Shown here: piece after piece, positions 8,199 through 16,338 of the stretch
Layout: each line of letters begins with the position of its first letter
Position numbering within the stretch: position 1 is the first letter of the stretch
From: Streptomyces aureus
GTDB taxonomy: Bacteria > Actinomycetota > Actinomycetes > Streptomycetales > Streptomycetaceae
Length of the DNA stretch: 64,000 nt
Reading direction: 5' to 3'
Assembly (NCBI RefSeq): GCF_000725495.1
Contig: NZ_JNZD01000006.1
Span: 1-64,000, forward strand
Program-made: the position numbers and the translations under genes
The notes under the pieces: model-generated
What the model was told of the DNA's origin: nothing
Databases searched by the model: none
Seen by the model: the letters and a program-made list of their open reading frames with translations, nothing else

Positions 8199-9548
8199 TC
8201 ACTCGCCGGCAGCTTTCTCCTTTTGCCATCTCCACCGCCAGAGCGCGTCGGCCCGATGGTCGTGCTCGAAACCGTCTCCGAGAGGCCCCACCCGCTCGAT
8301 CGCCTCGGCGATACGCGGGTCGTCGCGCAGGACGAGACCGTAGGCGGCCTCCAGACGCACGATCTGGTCGTCGTCGTCGAGCAACGCCACCAGTGCGTCG
8401 GCGATGGCAGGGGAACGGTCCGGAGAGCCGGCCAGCGCCGCCGCGACGCCACCGCGCATGTCGGTGGCCGGCCCTGATGCCAGCAACAGCAGCGCCCGAG
8501 TGATCTCCGGGAGGAGGTCGGCTTCCGGCATGCCTACAGTGCAGGCCATGAACCGCACCCCAGCGTCCGGGTCACTCATCAGGGTGATCAGTGCGGCCCT
8601 GGCCGCGGGCGTACGGACACCGCCGGCCCCGGAAAGAGCGTAGGGCACCTCGCGGCGCACGCGCGGGTCGGGATGGCCGGCGTAGCGAAGGCCGATGGCC
8701 TCGTGGTCCGGATGCTCCTGCTCGGTGAAAATGTCGAGCACCTTCGCGAGAACCTCGCTGTCCGTTTCCTCGGCTGCCCAGGTGGCCAGGAGTTCGTTCT
8801 CCTTCTTCGCGTAGTAGGGGCTGGAATCGAAGAGCCCTCGCGCCCGCAGGTAGGCCAGCACGAACCGGCGGTGCGCCCGGTCCGGGTGGTGACGATGGGC
8901 CACCACGGCCGACCAGGTCTCGAAGCTGCGACGCTCGGCAAGGATCCATCTGACCGTGGACCAGCACACATGCTCATCGTCCGGCTGCTCGACAGCGCGG
9001 GCGATCAGTTCGTCGACGGGGGTCAGAACACGAAAGGCCCACTCCAGAGAGGTCAGGACGGCAGCGTGGCCGGCCCGCACGACGAGGCCGCCGACCGAGA
9101 CCTGATCGACCCAGTCGTATTCACCGTCCTGAACCCGGACCGTCCGGGCCTGATTCGGCACGCCTGCCCTGCGTCGCAGTTCTTCGGCCGCGCCCGTCTC
9201 GCACCATCCTCGGGCCAGGACGAGCAACCGTTCACGGGCGGACTCCGAGAGCCGCAGCCGGGGCTCCCCGCCCAGCACCGCCGAGAAGATCGCCGGCGAA
9301 CCGCCGTCGACGGCGCGCCACAATGGTGTGGTCCCGTCGGGCAGGACATGGTCGGGGTCCGCGCCGCCCTCCACCAACGCCTCGGCGACCGGCTCGTCGT
9401 ACGCCGCCACCGCCGCGCACAGAACCGGCAGCCCGTTCGCGTCGACCGTGTCCGGATTCGCGCCTCCGTCCAGCAGCTCCCGCACCGACTTGGCGTCCCC
9501 GGCCTGAACCGCCGACCTGAGCCGACCGTCGAGTCCGTCCTCGTTCAT
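8199..9548 (-). CDS. Ankyrin-repeat protein with HEAT-like C-terminal half
   Basis: 449 residues from ATG 9548, which has a GGGGGACGGGGA purine run just upstream. Residues 1-110 hold three ankyrin repeats (LRSAVQAGDAKSVRELLDGG, then ANPDTVDANGLPVLCAAV, then ADPDHVLPDGTTPLWRAV). The C-terminal half has HEAT/PBS-like helical pairs with the D-P-x-x-R-V/I rhythm (GHPDPRVRREVPYAL, SDPDAGVRFMACTV, LDDDDQIVRLEAAYGLVLRD). Both repeat types form protein-binding surfaces. The middle part (140-270) is unassigned. Proteins of this make-up in Streptomyces are mostly uncharacterised; a role as adaptor or immunity-type factor would be a guess. It is convergent with the dipeptidase gene. Confidence 0.8.
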   Translation of the reverse strand: MNEDGLDGRLRSAVQAGDAKSVRELLDGGANPDTVDANGLPVLCAAVAAYDEPVAEALVEGGADPDHVLPDGTTPLWRAVDGGSPAIFSAVLGGEPRLRLSESARERLLVLARGWCETGAAEELRRRAGVPNQARTVRVQDGEYDWVDQVSVGGLVVRAGHAAVLTSLEWAFRVLTPVDELIARAVEQPDDEHVCWSTVRWILAERRSFETWSAVVAHRHHPDRAHRRFVLAYLRARGLFDSSPYYAKKENELLATWAAEETDSEVLAKVLDIFTEQEHPDHEAIGLRYAGHPDPRVRREVPYALSGAGGVRTPAARAALITLMSDPDAGVRFMACTVGMPEADLLPEITRALLLLASGPATDMRGGVAAALAGSPDRSPAIADALVALLDDDDQIVRLEAAYGLVLRDDPRIAEAIERVGPLGDGFEHDHRADALWRWRWQKEKAAGE

Positions 9549-9760
9549 ATCCCCGTCCCCCGTTTTCACAAGCGTCGCCGTCCCACCGTTCGCGAAGACC
9601 AATTCATCTGAGGCCCTCCAAAGGACAGCATTCTCAAACTACTTGACTGCCCCGCAGATCACAGGGCTGGTCAGGGCCGGGTCCTCGAGCGGATTCGGAA
9701 GGGACCGGCAGCGAAGCGTTGAGGAGGGCGTTGTCAGTGGGCCCTGCGAGGATGGCAGGC

Positions 9761-10684
9761 ATGGCGATCAAGGAAGTTACACGTCACGCAGTCGCGGAGC
9801 AGCGGATCGAGCAGGCTCTTGCCGGCATGCGGAGTCGGGCGTTCGACCGATGGCACACGATGCGGTACGGCGACCTGCCGCTGCGGCAAGGGCTGAGGGA
9901 ACTCGGCGAGGCACTGGCCGACCACATCGCCGCGCGCACCGTGCCCGATCCCGCCCTGGGCGCACCCGAGTCGCGCACCGCCCTGGTCACAGCCGCGGAG
10001 TGCGCCATGGGCGTACTGAGCCTCGCGTGCTTCCCCGACGGTGACTTCTCGGTACCCCTCCCGCTCGTGACGGAGACACTCACCAGCGAGGAACTGCACT
10101 ACGAGGAGGAGTGGGAGCCGGCTGCCCCCGTGACCTCGGCGCGGACGTGGACGGACGCGTTCGCGTGGTCCGTGATCAGCGGCCTGATAGGCGAGCGGGA
10201 CCGCGTGATCGGTCCCCTGCTGCGCGAGGACTACGCGCCCGCCATCCGCGACGGCGTCCCGTACTCGAAGCGGAAGTCGGTGTCCGATCCGGCCGACCTC
10301 GCGGAGATGGACGCGCTGTGCGGCTACCTGACCGTCGTCCAGGGTCCTTACCCCGGCGCACTCCCCGGCCCGGTGCCGCTGGCCAAGCCGGACACCGCCG
10401 AGCGAGTGCGTAGCGCCGAGCAGCTCGACAGGGCCGGGACGCTGACGCCGGATCAGCGGTTGCTGCGCGTTCTCCTCGACGACGACCAGGTCGAGTTCGA
10501 GCAGGCCCTGCACGAAAGACTCGTGACCCACCGCGAGAGCGTCGGCGACGACCCGGGTGCCCGGACGCTGCTGCCGTTGGGAGCTGTCACGCTGGCAACC
10601 CTCGCCTGCCTCGCCCACGGCTGGCAGTTGGGCACGCGATCCGCCTATCTGCCCGAAGCGCTGTTGAACGCCCCGCAGCGGTGA
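9761..10684 (+). CDS. Immunity-49 family protein
   Basis: 307 residues from ATG 9761 (ATG 9752 also possible). The sequence matches the Imm49 family of polymorphic-toxin immunity proteins as I recall them. It is alpha-helical, with an early RIEQALAGMRSRAFDRWHTM segment, the middle TWTDAFAWSVISGLIGER, and an end TLLPLGAVTLATLACLAHGW followed by a Tyr-x-Pro motif. Such proteins neutralise a cognate toxin in the cytoplasm. No toxin gene is adjacent, so this is an orphan immunity gene that may protect against toxins of relatives. No signal peptide. Confidence 0.75.
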   Translation: MAIKEVTRHAVAEQRIEQALAGMRSRAFDRWHTMRYGDLPLRQGLRELGEALADHIAARTVPDPALGAPESRTALVTAAECAMGVLSLACFPDGDFSVPLPLVTETLTSEELHYEEEWEPAAPVTSARTWTDAFAWSVISGLIGERDRVIGPLLREDYAPAIRDGVPYSKRKSVSDPADLAEMDALCGYLTVVQGPYPGALPGPVPLAKPDTAERVRSAEQLDRAGTLTPDQRLLRVLLDDDQVEFEQALHERLVTHRESVGDDPGARTLLPLGAVTLATLACLAHGWQLGTRSAYLPEALLNAPQR

Positions 10685-10801
10685 TCGGCCCGCGACCCTG
10701 CGATCGAGCGGGGCGGTGATCGCACTTGCCTCCCCGGTTCCGCCCGCGGCTTCCTCCTGAACTGGCCACCTCGTGTCCCCTGTTGTCCTAGTCTGACCCG
10801 C

Positions 10802-12304
10802 ATGACACCGGGGGACATGGTCGACGGACGCTTCGAACTGATCGAACGGGTCGGCAGCGGGGGGATGGGAACGGTATGGCGAGCCATGGACACCGTGCTG
10901 CACCGTGAGGTGGCCCTCAAGGCGGTGCGGCAGGACGCGGACGCCTCGCACACCGTACGGGAACGGGTCATGCGTGAGGCAAGGGCGTTGGCCCGGCTCA
11001 GCAACCCGTACGTGGTGACGGTGCACGAAGTCATCGAGGCGGAGCCCCATCCGTGGATCGTGATGGAATTCGTGCCCGGCACCTCGCTCCAACAGCGCGT
11101 CGACGCGGGTCCGCTGAGCCCGGCAGAGACGGCCCGCATCGGCCGCCAGTTGCTTTCCGCCCTGCGCGCCGCGCACGCCGCCGGCATCCACCACCGTGAC
11201 GTCAAACCCGCGAACATCCTCATCCGCCCCGACGGCAGCGCCGCCCTCACGGACTTCGGTATCGCCGCCCTCCAGGGCTCGACGGCACTGACCGCGACCG
11301 ACCAGATCATCGGCACCCCGGAGTACATGGCTCCCGAACGCATCCGCGGCCGCGACGACGACCCGGCCTCCGACCTGTGGTCGCTCGGGCTGGTCATGTA
11401 CGTGTGCACGGAGGGCACAAGCCCACTGCGCCGAGCGACCACGGCCGCCACTCTCGCCGCCGTCCTCGAAGAGCCGGTCCCCCCGCCCGTACGCTCCGGA
11501 CTTCTGGCTCCTGTCCTACAGGCCCTCCTCGAACGGGACCAGGCGGCCCGCCCCGGCGCCGAGCAGCTGGACGCGATGCTCGCACAGGTAGAGGCCGGCA
11601 CCCTGTCGAGCTGGCATCGGCCGACGATGACGGCGGCACGAATGCCGCCCTTGGTCCTCCAGGCGACCCCCACGCATGTGGACATCCCCCGGCAGGTGAC
11701 TCCGACACGCCATCTCACGCCGGCGCTCCTCGCGGTGACCGCGGTCCTGGCCGTCGTCGCGGTGACCGCGTTGGTGCTGGCGTTCCAGACGCGCAAGGAC
11801 AACGAACCGGCCGCAGGCCCAGCCGTTGGAACAACCACGCCTGCCCAGCTCACATCGGCCCCTCACACGCGACCGGCGAGCCCGGATCCGGTGCGCAGTC
11901 CGGACCCGACGCCAAGTACCCTCTCCTCCCCCGCACCGAGCGTGTCGCAGCAGTCCGCGGCCCCGGTGGACCGTGGCCGCTGGATCGCACAGCTGTACTC
12001 CGAACCCGTCTCCTCGGGCTCCGGCGCACGCGACCAGCGCCTCAGCCAGATCCGTGGCACCGTGCCCGAAGCGCTCTACCTGCGCAGCGACGACTACGCC
12101 TCACTGCGCCCCGGCTACTGGGTGATCTACGCGCCGGGCCCGTTCACCGACGGCCGCGCCGCGCTCTCCTTCTGCGCCGAGCGCGGACGTACCACGGCGA
12201 ACGCCTGCATCGGCCGCTACCTGAGCACCGATCCCGCCGACCTCCCCCTCCAGTGCCGTCCCCCGTCGGCCAACGCGACGGGCCGCTGCACACGCGACAG
12301 CTGA
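10802..12304 (+). CDS. Receptor-type Ser/Thr protein kinase (PknB-like)
   Basis: 500 residues. The kinase domain (about 10-265) is intact: glycine loop GSGGMG (18-23), ATP-binding Lys40 in ALKAV, catalytic loop HHRDVKPANIL, DFG in LTDFGIA, and GTPEYMAPE. A Pro/Thr-rich juxtamembrane stretch precedes one membrane helix (LLAVTAVLAVVAVTALVLAF, about 309-328). Outside, a Thr/Pro/Ser linker leads to a globular end with paired Cys (SFCAER, NACIG, LQCR, GRCT), which is probably the sensor. It should autophosphorylate and act on unknown targets. The TetR gene on the other strand ends 13 bases after its stop. No sensor ligand is evident. Confidence 0.92.
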   Translation: MTPGDMVDGRFELIERVGSGGMGTVWRAMDTVLHREVALKAVRQDADASHTVRERVMREARALARLSNPYVVTVHEVIEAEPHPWIVMEFVPGTSLQQRVDAGPLSPAETARIGRQLLSALRAAHAAGIHHRDVKPANILIRPDGSAALTDFGIAALQGSTALTATDQIIGTPEYMAPERIRGRDDDPASDLWSLGLVMYVCTEGTSPLRRATTAATLAAVLEEPVPPPVRSGLLAPVLQALLERDQAARPGAEQLDAMLAQVEAGTLSSWHRPTMTAARMPPLVLQATPTHVDIPRQVTPTRHLTPALLAVTAVLAVVAVTALVLAFQTRKDNEPAAGPAVGTTTPAQLTSAPHTRPASPDPVRSPDPTPSTLSSPAPSVSQQSAAPVDRGRWIAQLYSEPVSSGSGARDQRLSQIRGTVPEALYLRSDDYASLRPGYWVIYAPGPFTDGRAALSFCAERGRTTANACIGRYLSTDPADLPLQCRPPSANATGRCTRDS

Positions 12305-12317
12305 CGACTTCGGCCCC

Positions 12318-13037
12318 TCAGGGCGAACCGGACGCTGTCAGGCGGGTCAGCCACTCGCGCAGCAGGTGCTGTTCGGCGGCGCTCAGGACATCGGCGTCGT
12401 CGGGGAGGGCGGCGCGCAGTGCGCGGGCCGCCGCGGCGGGGCCGTTCTCCGTGGCGGGGACCGTCGGTTCGGTACGGGTGATGGCGGTGACCATCGCTTC
12501 GCGGAGGGCGGTCAGCAGCGCCGGATCGCGGCGGTCCGACGGGGTGGAGTGCCAGGTGGTGACCGCGCCCCGGCCGGTGGCCTGGATGATCTGGGCGGCC
12601 AGTTCCTCGTCGACCCGCAGCCATCCCCCGGCCGCCAGTCGGCGCACCCGGCCGTGGAGGATCTCCAGGCCCGCGCGGTGTGCCATGTCCGCGCCCCGGC
12701 CGGTGGCCCTGTTCATCACCGCGAACAGTTCGGGGCGGGAGATCCCGAACTCGACCACCAGGTCCCAGCCGTGGCGCAGCTCCTCCACCGCGTCCTGCGG
12801 GTCGGGGTCGAGCTGTGCGCGCTTGGTCTCCAGGAACTGCGCGTAGCCGTGCTCGGCGACGGCCTCGAGGAGCCCCTCCTTGTCGCCGAAGAGGCGGTAG
12901 ATCGCGGGCGGCTGCATCCCGGCCGCGGCGGCGACCGCGCGGGTACTGACCGCTTCCGGGCCGCCGTTCTCCAGTAGCTCGACGGCCGCCTCGACGATGC
13001 GGTGACGGGGGCTGTCGGTGGTGTCGCGCGTTGCCAT
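12318..13037 (-). CDS. TetR-family repressor
   Basis: 239 residues from ATG 13037. The N-terminal HTH is canonical: RIVEAAVELLENGGPEAVST, VAAAAGMQPPAIYRLFGDKE (recognition helix with PPAIYRLF) and LLEAVAEHG. The C-terminal half is a helical ligand pocket typical of TetR proteins. It is divergent from the NmrA-like gene 88 bases away, and inverted repeats sit between them (13047-13106). The simplest model is self-repression plus repression of the NmrA-like gene, released by a small molecule. Confidence 0.9.
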   Translation of the reverse strand: MATRDTTDSPRHRIVEAAVELLENGGPEAVSTRAVAAAAGMQPPAIYRLFGDKEGLLEAVAEHGYAQFLETKRAQLDPDPQDAVEELRHGWDLVVEFGISRPELFAVMNRATGRGADMAHRAGLEILHGRVRRLAAGGWLRVDEELAAQIIQATGRGAVTTWHSTPSDRRDPALLTALREAMVTAITRTEPTVPATENGPAAAARALRAALPDDADVLSAAEQHLLREWLTRLTASGSP

Positions 13038-13046
13038 GAACCGATG

Positions 13047-13106
13047 ATATCGAAGGTTTGATTCCATCGATATTCCAGTGTTACCGTCGAAGTGATTCCA
13101 CTGGAA
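13047..13106. promoter_or_regulatory. Inverted repeats between tetR and NmrA-like gene (candidate operators)
   Basis: Two perfect inverted repeats lie in the 88-base divergent gap. ATATCGA (13047-13053) pairs with TCGATAT (13067-13073), and TTCCAGTG (13073-13080) pairs with CACTGGAA (13099-13106). GATTCCA also recurs at 13060 and 13094. Placement between a TetR gene and its divergent neighbour is the usual position for the repressor's own operator. Confidence 0.6.
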
Positions 13107-13125
13107 ACAGCGTCGGGAGAACACC

Positions 13126-13986
13126 GTGATCATCGTGACCGGAGCCACCGGAAAGCTCGGCCGCCGCACCGTCGAACGCCTGCTGGAGCGCGTCCCCGCC
13201 GACCGTGTCGGTGTCAGCGTCCGTGACCCCCGCAAGGCGAAGGATCTGGCCGACCGCGGCGTCCGCGTCCGGCAGGGCAACTTCGACGACCCCGCCTCGC
13301 TCGTGCACGCCTTCGAGGGCGCCGAGCAGGTGCTTCTCGTCTCCCTCGACCGGACGGGCGAGGAGTGCGTCGCCGGCCATCGCACCGCCGTCGACGCCGC
13401 CGTGAAGGCCGGCGCCGGCCGCATCCTCTACACCAGCCAGATGGGCGCCGCCCACGACTCCCGCTTCACGGCATGCCGCGACCACGCCCGGACCGAGGAC
13501 CTACTGCGTGCGACCGGCCTGCCGTGGACCGCGCTGCGCAACGGCTTCTATACGTTCAGCGCCCTGCTATTCCTTGAGCCCGCCCGCCAGACCGGCGACA
13601 TCGCCCTCCCCGCCGACGGCCCCTTCGCCTGGACCGGCCACGACGACCTCGCCGAGGCCACCGCGGCGATCCTGACCGACGAGGGCCGCTTCGAAGGACC
13701 CACCCCGCCGCTGACCGGGGCGACGGCGCTCGACTTCGACGCCGTCGCCCGGATCGCGTCCCAGGCCACCGGGCGGTCCTTCACCCGCACCGTCATCCCT
13801 GACGACACCTTCCGCGAGCAGGCACTGGCGCACGGCGCCCCGGCCCCGATGTCCGACCTGCTGGTGAGCATCTTCGACGCGGCACGGAACGGCGAGTTCA
13901 CCACCGTCGACCCGACGCTGGCGGAGCTGATCGGGCGAGAGCCCGCCACCTTCGGCACCCTCCTGGAGGCCGCCTGGGCCGCATAG
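13126..13986 (+). CDS. NmrA-like NAD(P)-binding oxidoreductase
   Basis: 286 residues from GTG 13126, preceded by GGGAGA. The Rossmann motif IIVTGATGKLGRRTVERLL (GATGKLG) opens an atypical SDR of the NmrA/QOR2 type. VLLVSLDRTG and ILYTSQMGAA are the matching beta strands, and the catalytic Tyr-x-x-x-Lys is replaced (ACRDHARTED), as is common in NmrA-like proteins. Relatives include quinone reductase QOR2 and redox sensors. It probably uses NADPH with a quinone or other electrophile, or just senses NAD(P). Control by the divergent TetR is likely from the shared gap. Confidence 0.85.
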   Translation: MIIVTGATGKLGRRTVERLLERVPADRVGVSVRDPRKAKDLADRGVRVRQGNFDDPASLVHAFEGAEQVLLVSLDRTGEECVAGHRTAVDAAVKAGAGRILYTSQMGAAHDSRFTACRDHARTEDLLRATGLPWTALRNGFYTFSALLFLEPARQTGDIALPADGPFAWTGHDDLAEATAAILTDEGRFEGPTPPLTGATALDFDAVARIASQATGRSFTRTVIPDDTFREQALAHGAPAPMSDLLVSIFDAARNGEFTTVDPTLAELIGREPATFGTLLEAAWAA

Positions 13987-14049
13987 CCCCTGAGCACCCC
14001 GGTCCGGCGTGAGCGGGCACATCGCCCTGGTGGACGGTCGACATACGCC

Positions 14050-15189
14050 TCAGCCGACCCGAGGACCGACCGCCAGCGTCAGTTCAAGGACCCGCTCCGG
14101 CAGTGCGAGGTCCGGGAACAGTTCCCGTAGCTGCGACATCCGGTAGCGGACGGTCTGAGGGTGGACGAACAACGCCGCCGCCACCTCGTCCCGCCGGCCC
14201 TGGTGCAGCAGCCACGCCCGCAACGTCTCCTCCAGCCGCCGCGCGGTCGCGACAGGCAAGGTCCGCAACGGTGCGAGGGCTCGGGCACGCAGATCCGCGA
14301 ACGCGTCCACGTCGGCGCTCAGCACCAGCTCGGGCAGGTGGTCCTCGGTGTCGCGGATGTCGGAGGAGAGGGAGCGCGCGCGGACAGCCCGCTCGTACGA
14401 GGCGCACGCACGGGTCCACGGCCGGGCCGGGCCGACCACGGCGGTGCGGTCGGCCAGCTGCCGCAGGAGATGGGATCGGTCGGCGTCGGGGACGAGCAGT
14501 ACACCGGTGGCGTCCGGAAGATCGTCCAGGACGAGGGTGCTCGGGTCGAACGCACGGTAGGCGGGGCGGGCCTGGGCGGCGGGCAGCAGGACCGCGGTCA
14601 GCGACACCGGAGCCTGCCAACCGGCCCGCTGAGCGGAGGACAGCAGCACATCCGGGTTCGCGCCGGCGAGGAGGTCGCGGGCCAGCTGCTCCAGGTGGCG
14701 CTCGTGGTCCCGGCCCCGGGCGGCCAGTTCGTCGGCGTGGCCCGCGGCGCTTGCGGCGGAGAGCTCGTCGATGTAGGCGAAGGTCAGCTCGGCGAACTTG
14801 GCGACCTCGGCGGCGGGCAGACCCGCGGGTACGGCACCCGCTGCCAGGCACCGCCAGGCCACGCGGGCACCGACACGGTAGGCGCTGAGCAGGGCGTCCA
14901 TCGAACGCCCGTCGCGCACCTCGCCGCGGCCCAGCTCGTAGGCCGCGTCACCGCCGTCACCGCCCGTGGCGCTCCCGCTCGCGAGGTCCAGATAGTGCCC
15001 CAGGGCGGTGCGGACGGCTCGGCGGATGGTGGCGCCCATGTGGCCCGTGAGGGCGTTGGCGTAGGGAGGGACCTCGTCGATGATCGCCTGGACGACCTCG
15101 TCGGCGGTGGCCTTCAGCCCGGCTCGAAGTACGGTGACCGTCGTCTCGTCCAAGGCCAGTTCGCTGGCCCTCCGCATCACATGGTTCAC
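14050..15189 (-). CDS. PucR-family transcriptional regulator
   Basis: 379 residues from ATG 15189. The C-terminal end is the PucR/CdaR-type helix-turn-helix (LRAWLLHQGRRDEVAAAL, FVHPQTVRYRMSQLRELF). The N-terminal half has the helical RsbR-like texture of this subfamily (DEVVQAIIDEVPPYA, AYIDELSAASAAGHADELAA), and the middle is a GGDEF-like/CdaR spacer. It is divergent from the ferredoxin reductase/desaturase pair with an 86-base gap holding direct and inverted repeats, so it very likely controls those genes. The signal is unknown; a fatty acid or acyl-CoA would fit the context. Confidence 0.85.
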   Translation of the reverse strand: MNHVMRRASELALDETTVTVLRAGLKATADEVVQAIIDEVPPYANALTGHMGATIRRAVRTALGHYLDLASGSATGGDGGDAAYELGRGEVRDGRSMDALLSAYRVGARVAWRCLAAGAVPAGLPAAEVAKFAELTFAYIDELSAASAAGHADELAARGRDHERHLEQLARDLLAGANPDVLLSSAQRAGWQAPVSLTAVLLPAAQARPAYRAFDPSTLVLDDLPDATGVLLVPDADRSHLLRQLADRTAVVGPARPWTRACASYERAVRARSLSSDIRDTEDHLPELVLSADVDAFADLRARALAPLRTLPVATARRLEETLRAWLLHQGRRDEVAAALFVHPQTVRYRMSQLRELFPDLALPERVLELTLAVGPRVG

Positions 15190-15223
15190 GATTTATTCCC
15201 TGCGAACAATTCTGCCGACCAGA

Positions 15224-15254
15224 TTTACGTCCTACGGTCAGGACTTTACGCCCT
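15224..15254. promoter_or_regulatory. Repeats in the PucR-desaturase divergent gap
   Basis: TTTACGTCCT (15224-15233) recurs as TTTACGCCCT (15245-15254), 21 bases apart, which is two helical turns. Between them GTCCT (15229-15233) and AGGAC (15240-15244) form an inverted repeat. Same-face direct repeats in a divergent gap fit a dimeric activator or repressor site, most simply for the PucR protein. Confidence 0.55.
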
Positions 15255-15275
15255 GAGGCGCAGCAAGCTGGGGCC

Positions 15276-16331
15276 ATGACGAGTACAGCCCTCCGCAGCA
15301 GGGCGTGGAAGATGCTCGAGATGGTCACGACGCCGCTGCTGCCGTCGGACTACCTCGACCTGGTCAGCCCGCTGCGCGCGGGCGCCGACCTGCGGGGGCG
15401 CATCGAGGCCGTGCACCCCGAGACAGCGGACGCCGCGACCATCGTGATCAGACCGGGACGGGGCTGGCGCGGTCACAGAGCCGGTCAGTACGTGCGGATC
15501 GGGGTCGACGTCGACGGGGTGCGCCTGTGGCGTGCCTACTCCATCACCTCGCCGACGAACCGCCAGGACGGCCGCTTCACGATCACCGTGAAGGCGATCC
15601 CCGACGGCAAGGTCAGCAACCACCTGGTCCGCGCGGCGACACCGGGCACGCTGATCCAGCTCGACCAGGCGACCGGTGACTTCGTGCTGCCGGAGGCCAA
15701 GCCCGCCAAGGTGCTCTACCTGACGGCCGGCAGCGGTATCACGCCGGTGATGGGCATGCTGCGCGACACCGGGTTCGACGACGTCGTCATGGTCCACTGC
15801 GCGCCGCGGCCGCAGGACGTGATCTTCCGCGGTGATCTGCACGACCTGGTCGCGGACACGAAGCTGCAGCTCACCGAGGTGCACACCGACACGGACGGCA
15901 TGCTCGACATCGCCCGTCTCGACGAGCTCGTGCCCGACTGGGCCGAGCGCGAGACCTGGGCCTGCGGGCCCGCGGGCCTGCTCGACGCCGCCGAAGCGCA
16001 CTGGACCGAGCACGGCGTGCAGGAGCGCCTGCACACGGAACGCTTCCGCCCCGGCATCGTCGTGGCCGGCGACGGTGGCCAGGTCACGTTCAGCACCACG
16101 GGCAAGACCGTCGACGCGGACGGCGCCACGCCGTTGCTGGACGTCGGTGAAGAGGCCGGCGTGCTCATGCCCTCCGGGTGCCGCATGGGCATCTGCTTCG
16201 GCTGCGTGACGCCGCTCAAGGCGGGCGCCGTACGCGACCTGCGCACCGGTGACATCACCGAGGCGGAACCGGGCGTCCTCATCCAGACCTGCGTGTCCGC
16301 CGCCGCGGGCCCCTGCGACATCGAACGGTAG
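15276..16331 (+). CDS. Ferredoxin reductase partner of acyl-CoA desaturase
   Basis: 351 residues from ATG 15276. The order is FAD-binding beta barrel (RAGQYVRIGVDV, WRAYSITSPTN is the R-x-Y-S motif), NAD-binding lobe (KVLYLTAGSGITPVMGML, TWACGPAGLLDAAE) and a C-terminal plant-type 2Fe-2S domain. The cluster ligands are seen as CRMGICFGC (C-x4-C-x2-C) plus a distal Cys in IQTCVSA. It passes electrons from NAD(P)H to the desaturase encoded just downstream, like Rv3230c with DesA3 in Mycobacterium tuberculosis. The gap to the desaturase is seven bases, so they form one operon. Confidence 0.9.
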   Translation: MTSTALRSRAWKMLEMVTTPLLPSDYLDLVSPLRAGADLRGRIEAVHPETADAATIVIRPGRGWRGHRAGQYVRIGVDVDGVRLWRAYSITSPTNRQDGRFTITVKAIPDGKVSNHLVRAATPGTLIQLDQATGDFVLPEAKPAKVLYLTAGSGITPVMGMLRDTGFDDVVMVHCAPRPQDVIFRGDLHDLVADTKLQLTEVHTDTDGMLDIARLDELVPDWAERETWACGPAGLLDAAEAHWTEHGVQERLHTERFRPGIVVAGDGGQVTFSTTGKTVDADGATPLLDVGEEAGVLMPSGCRMGICFGCVTPLKAGAVRDLRTGDITEAEPGVLIQTCVSAAAGPCDIER

Positions 16332-16338
16332 GAGCACC

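Noticed and set aside
12318..13424. N-terminal extension of the TetR gene into the NmrA-like gene
   Set aside because: The HTH starts right after ATG 13037; the extension is antisense to the NmrA-like gene and does not look like protein.
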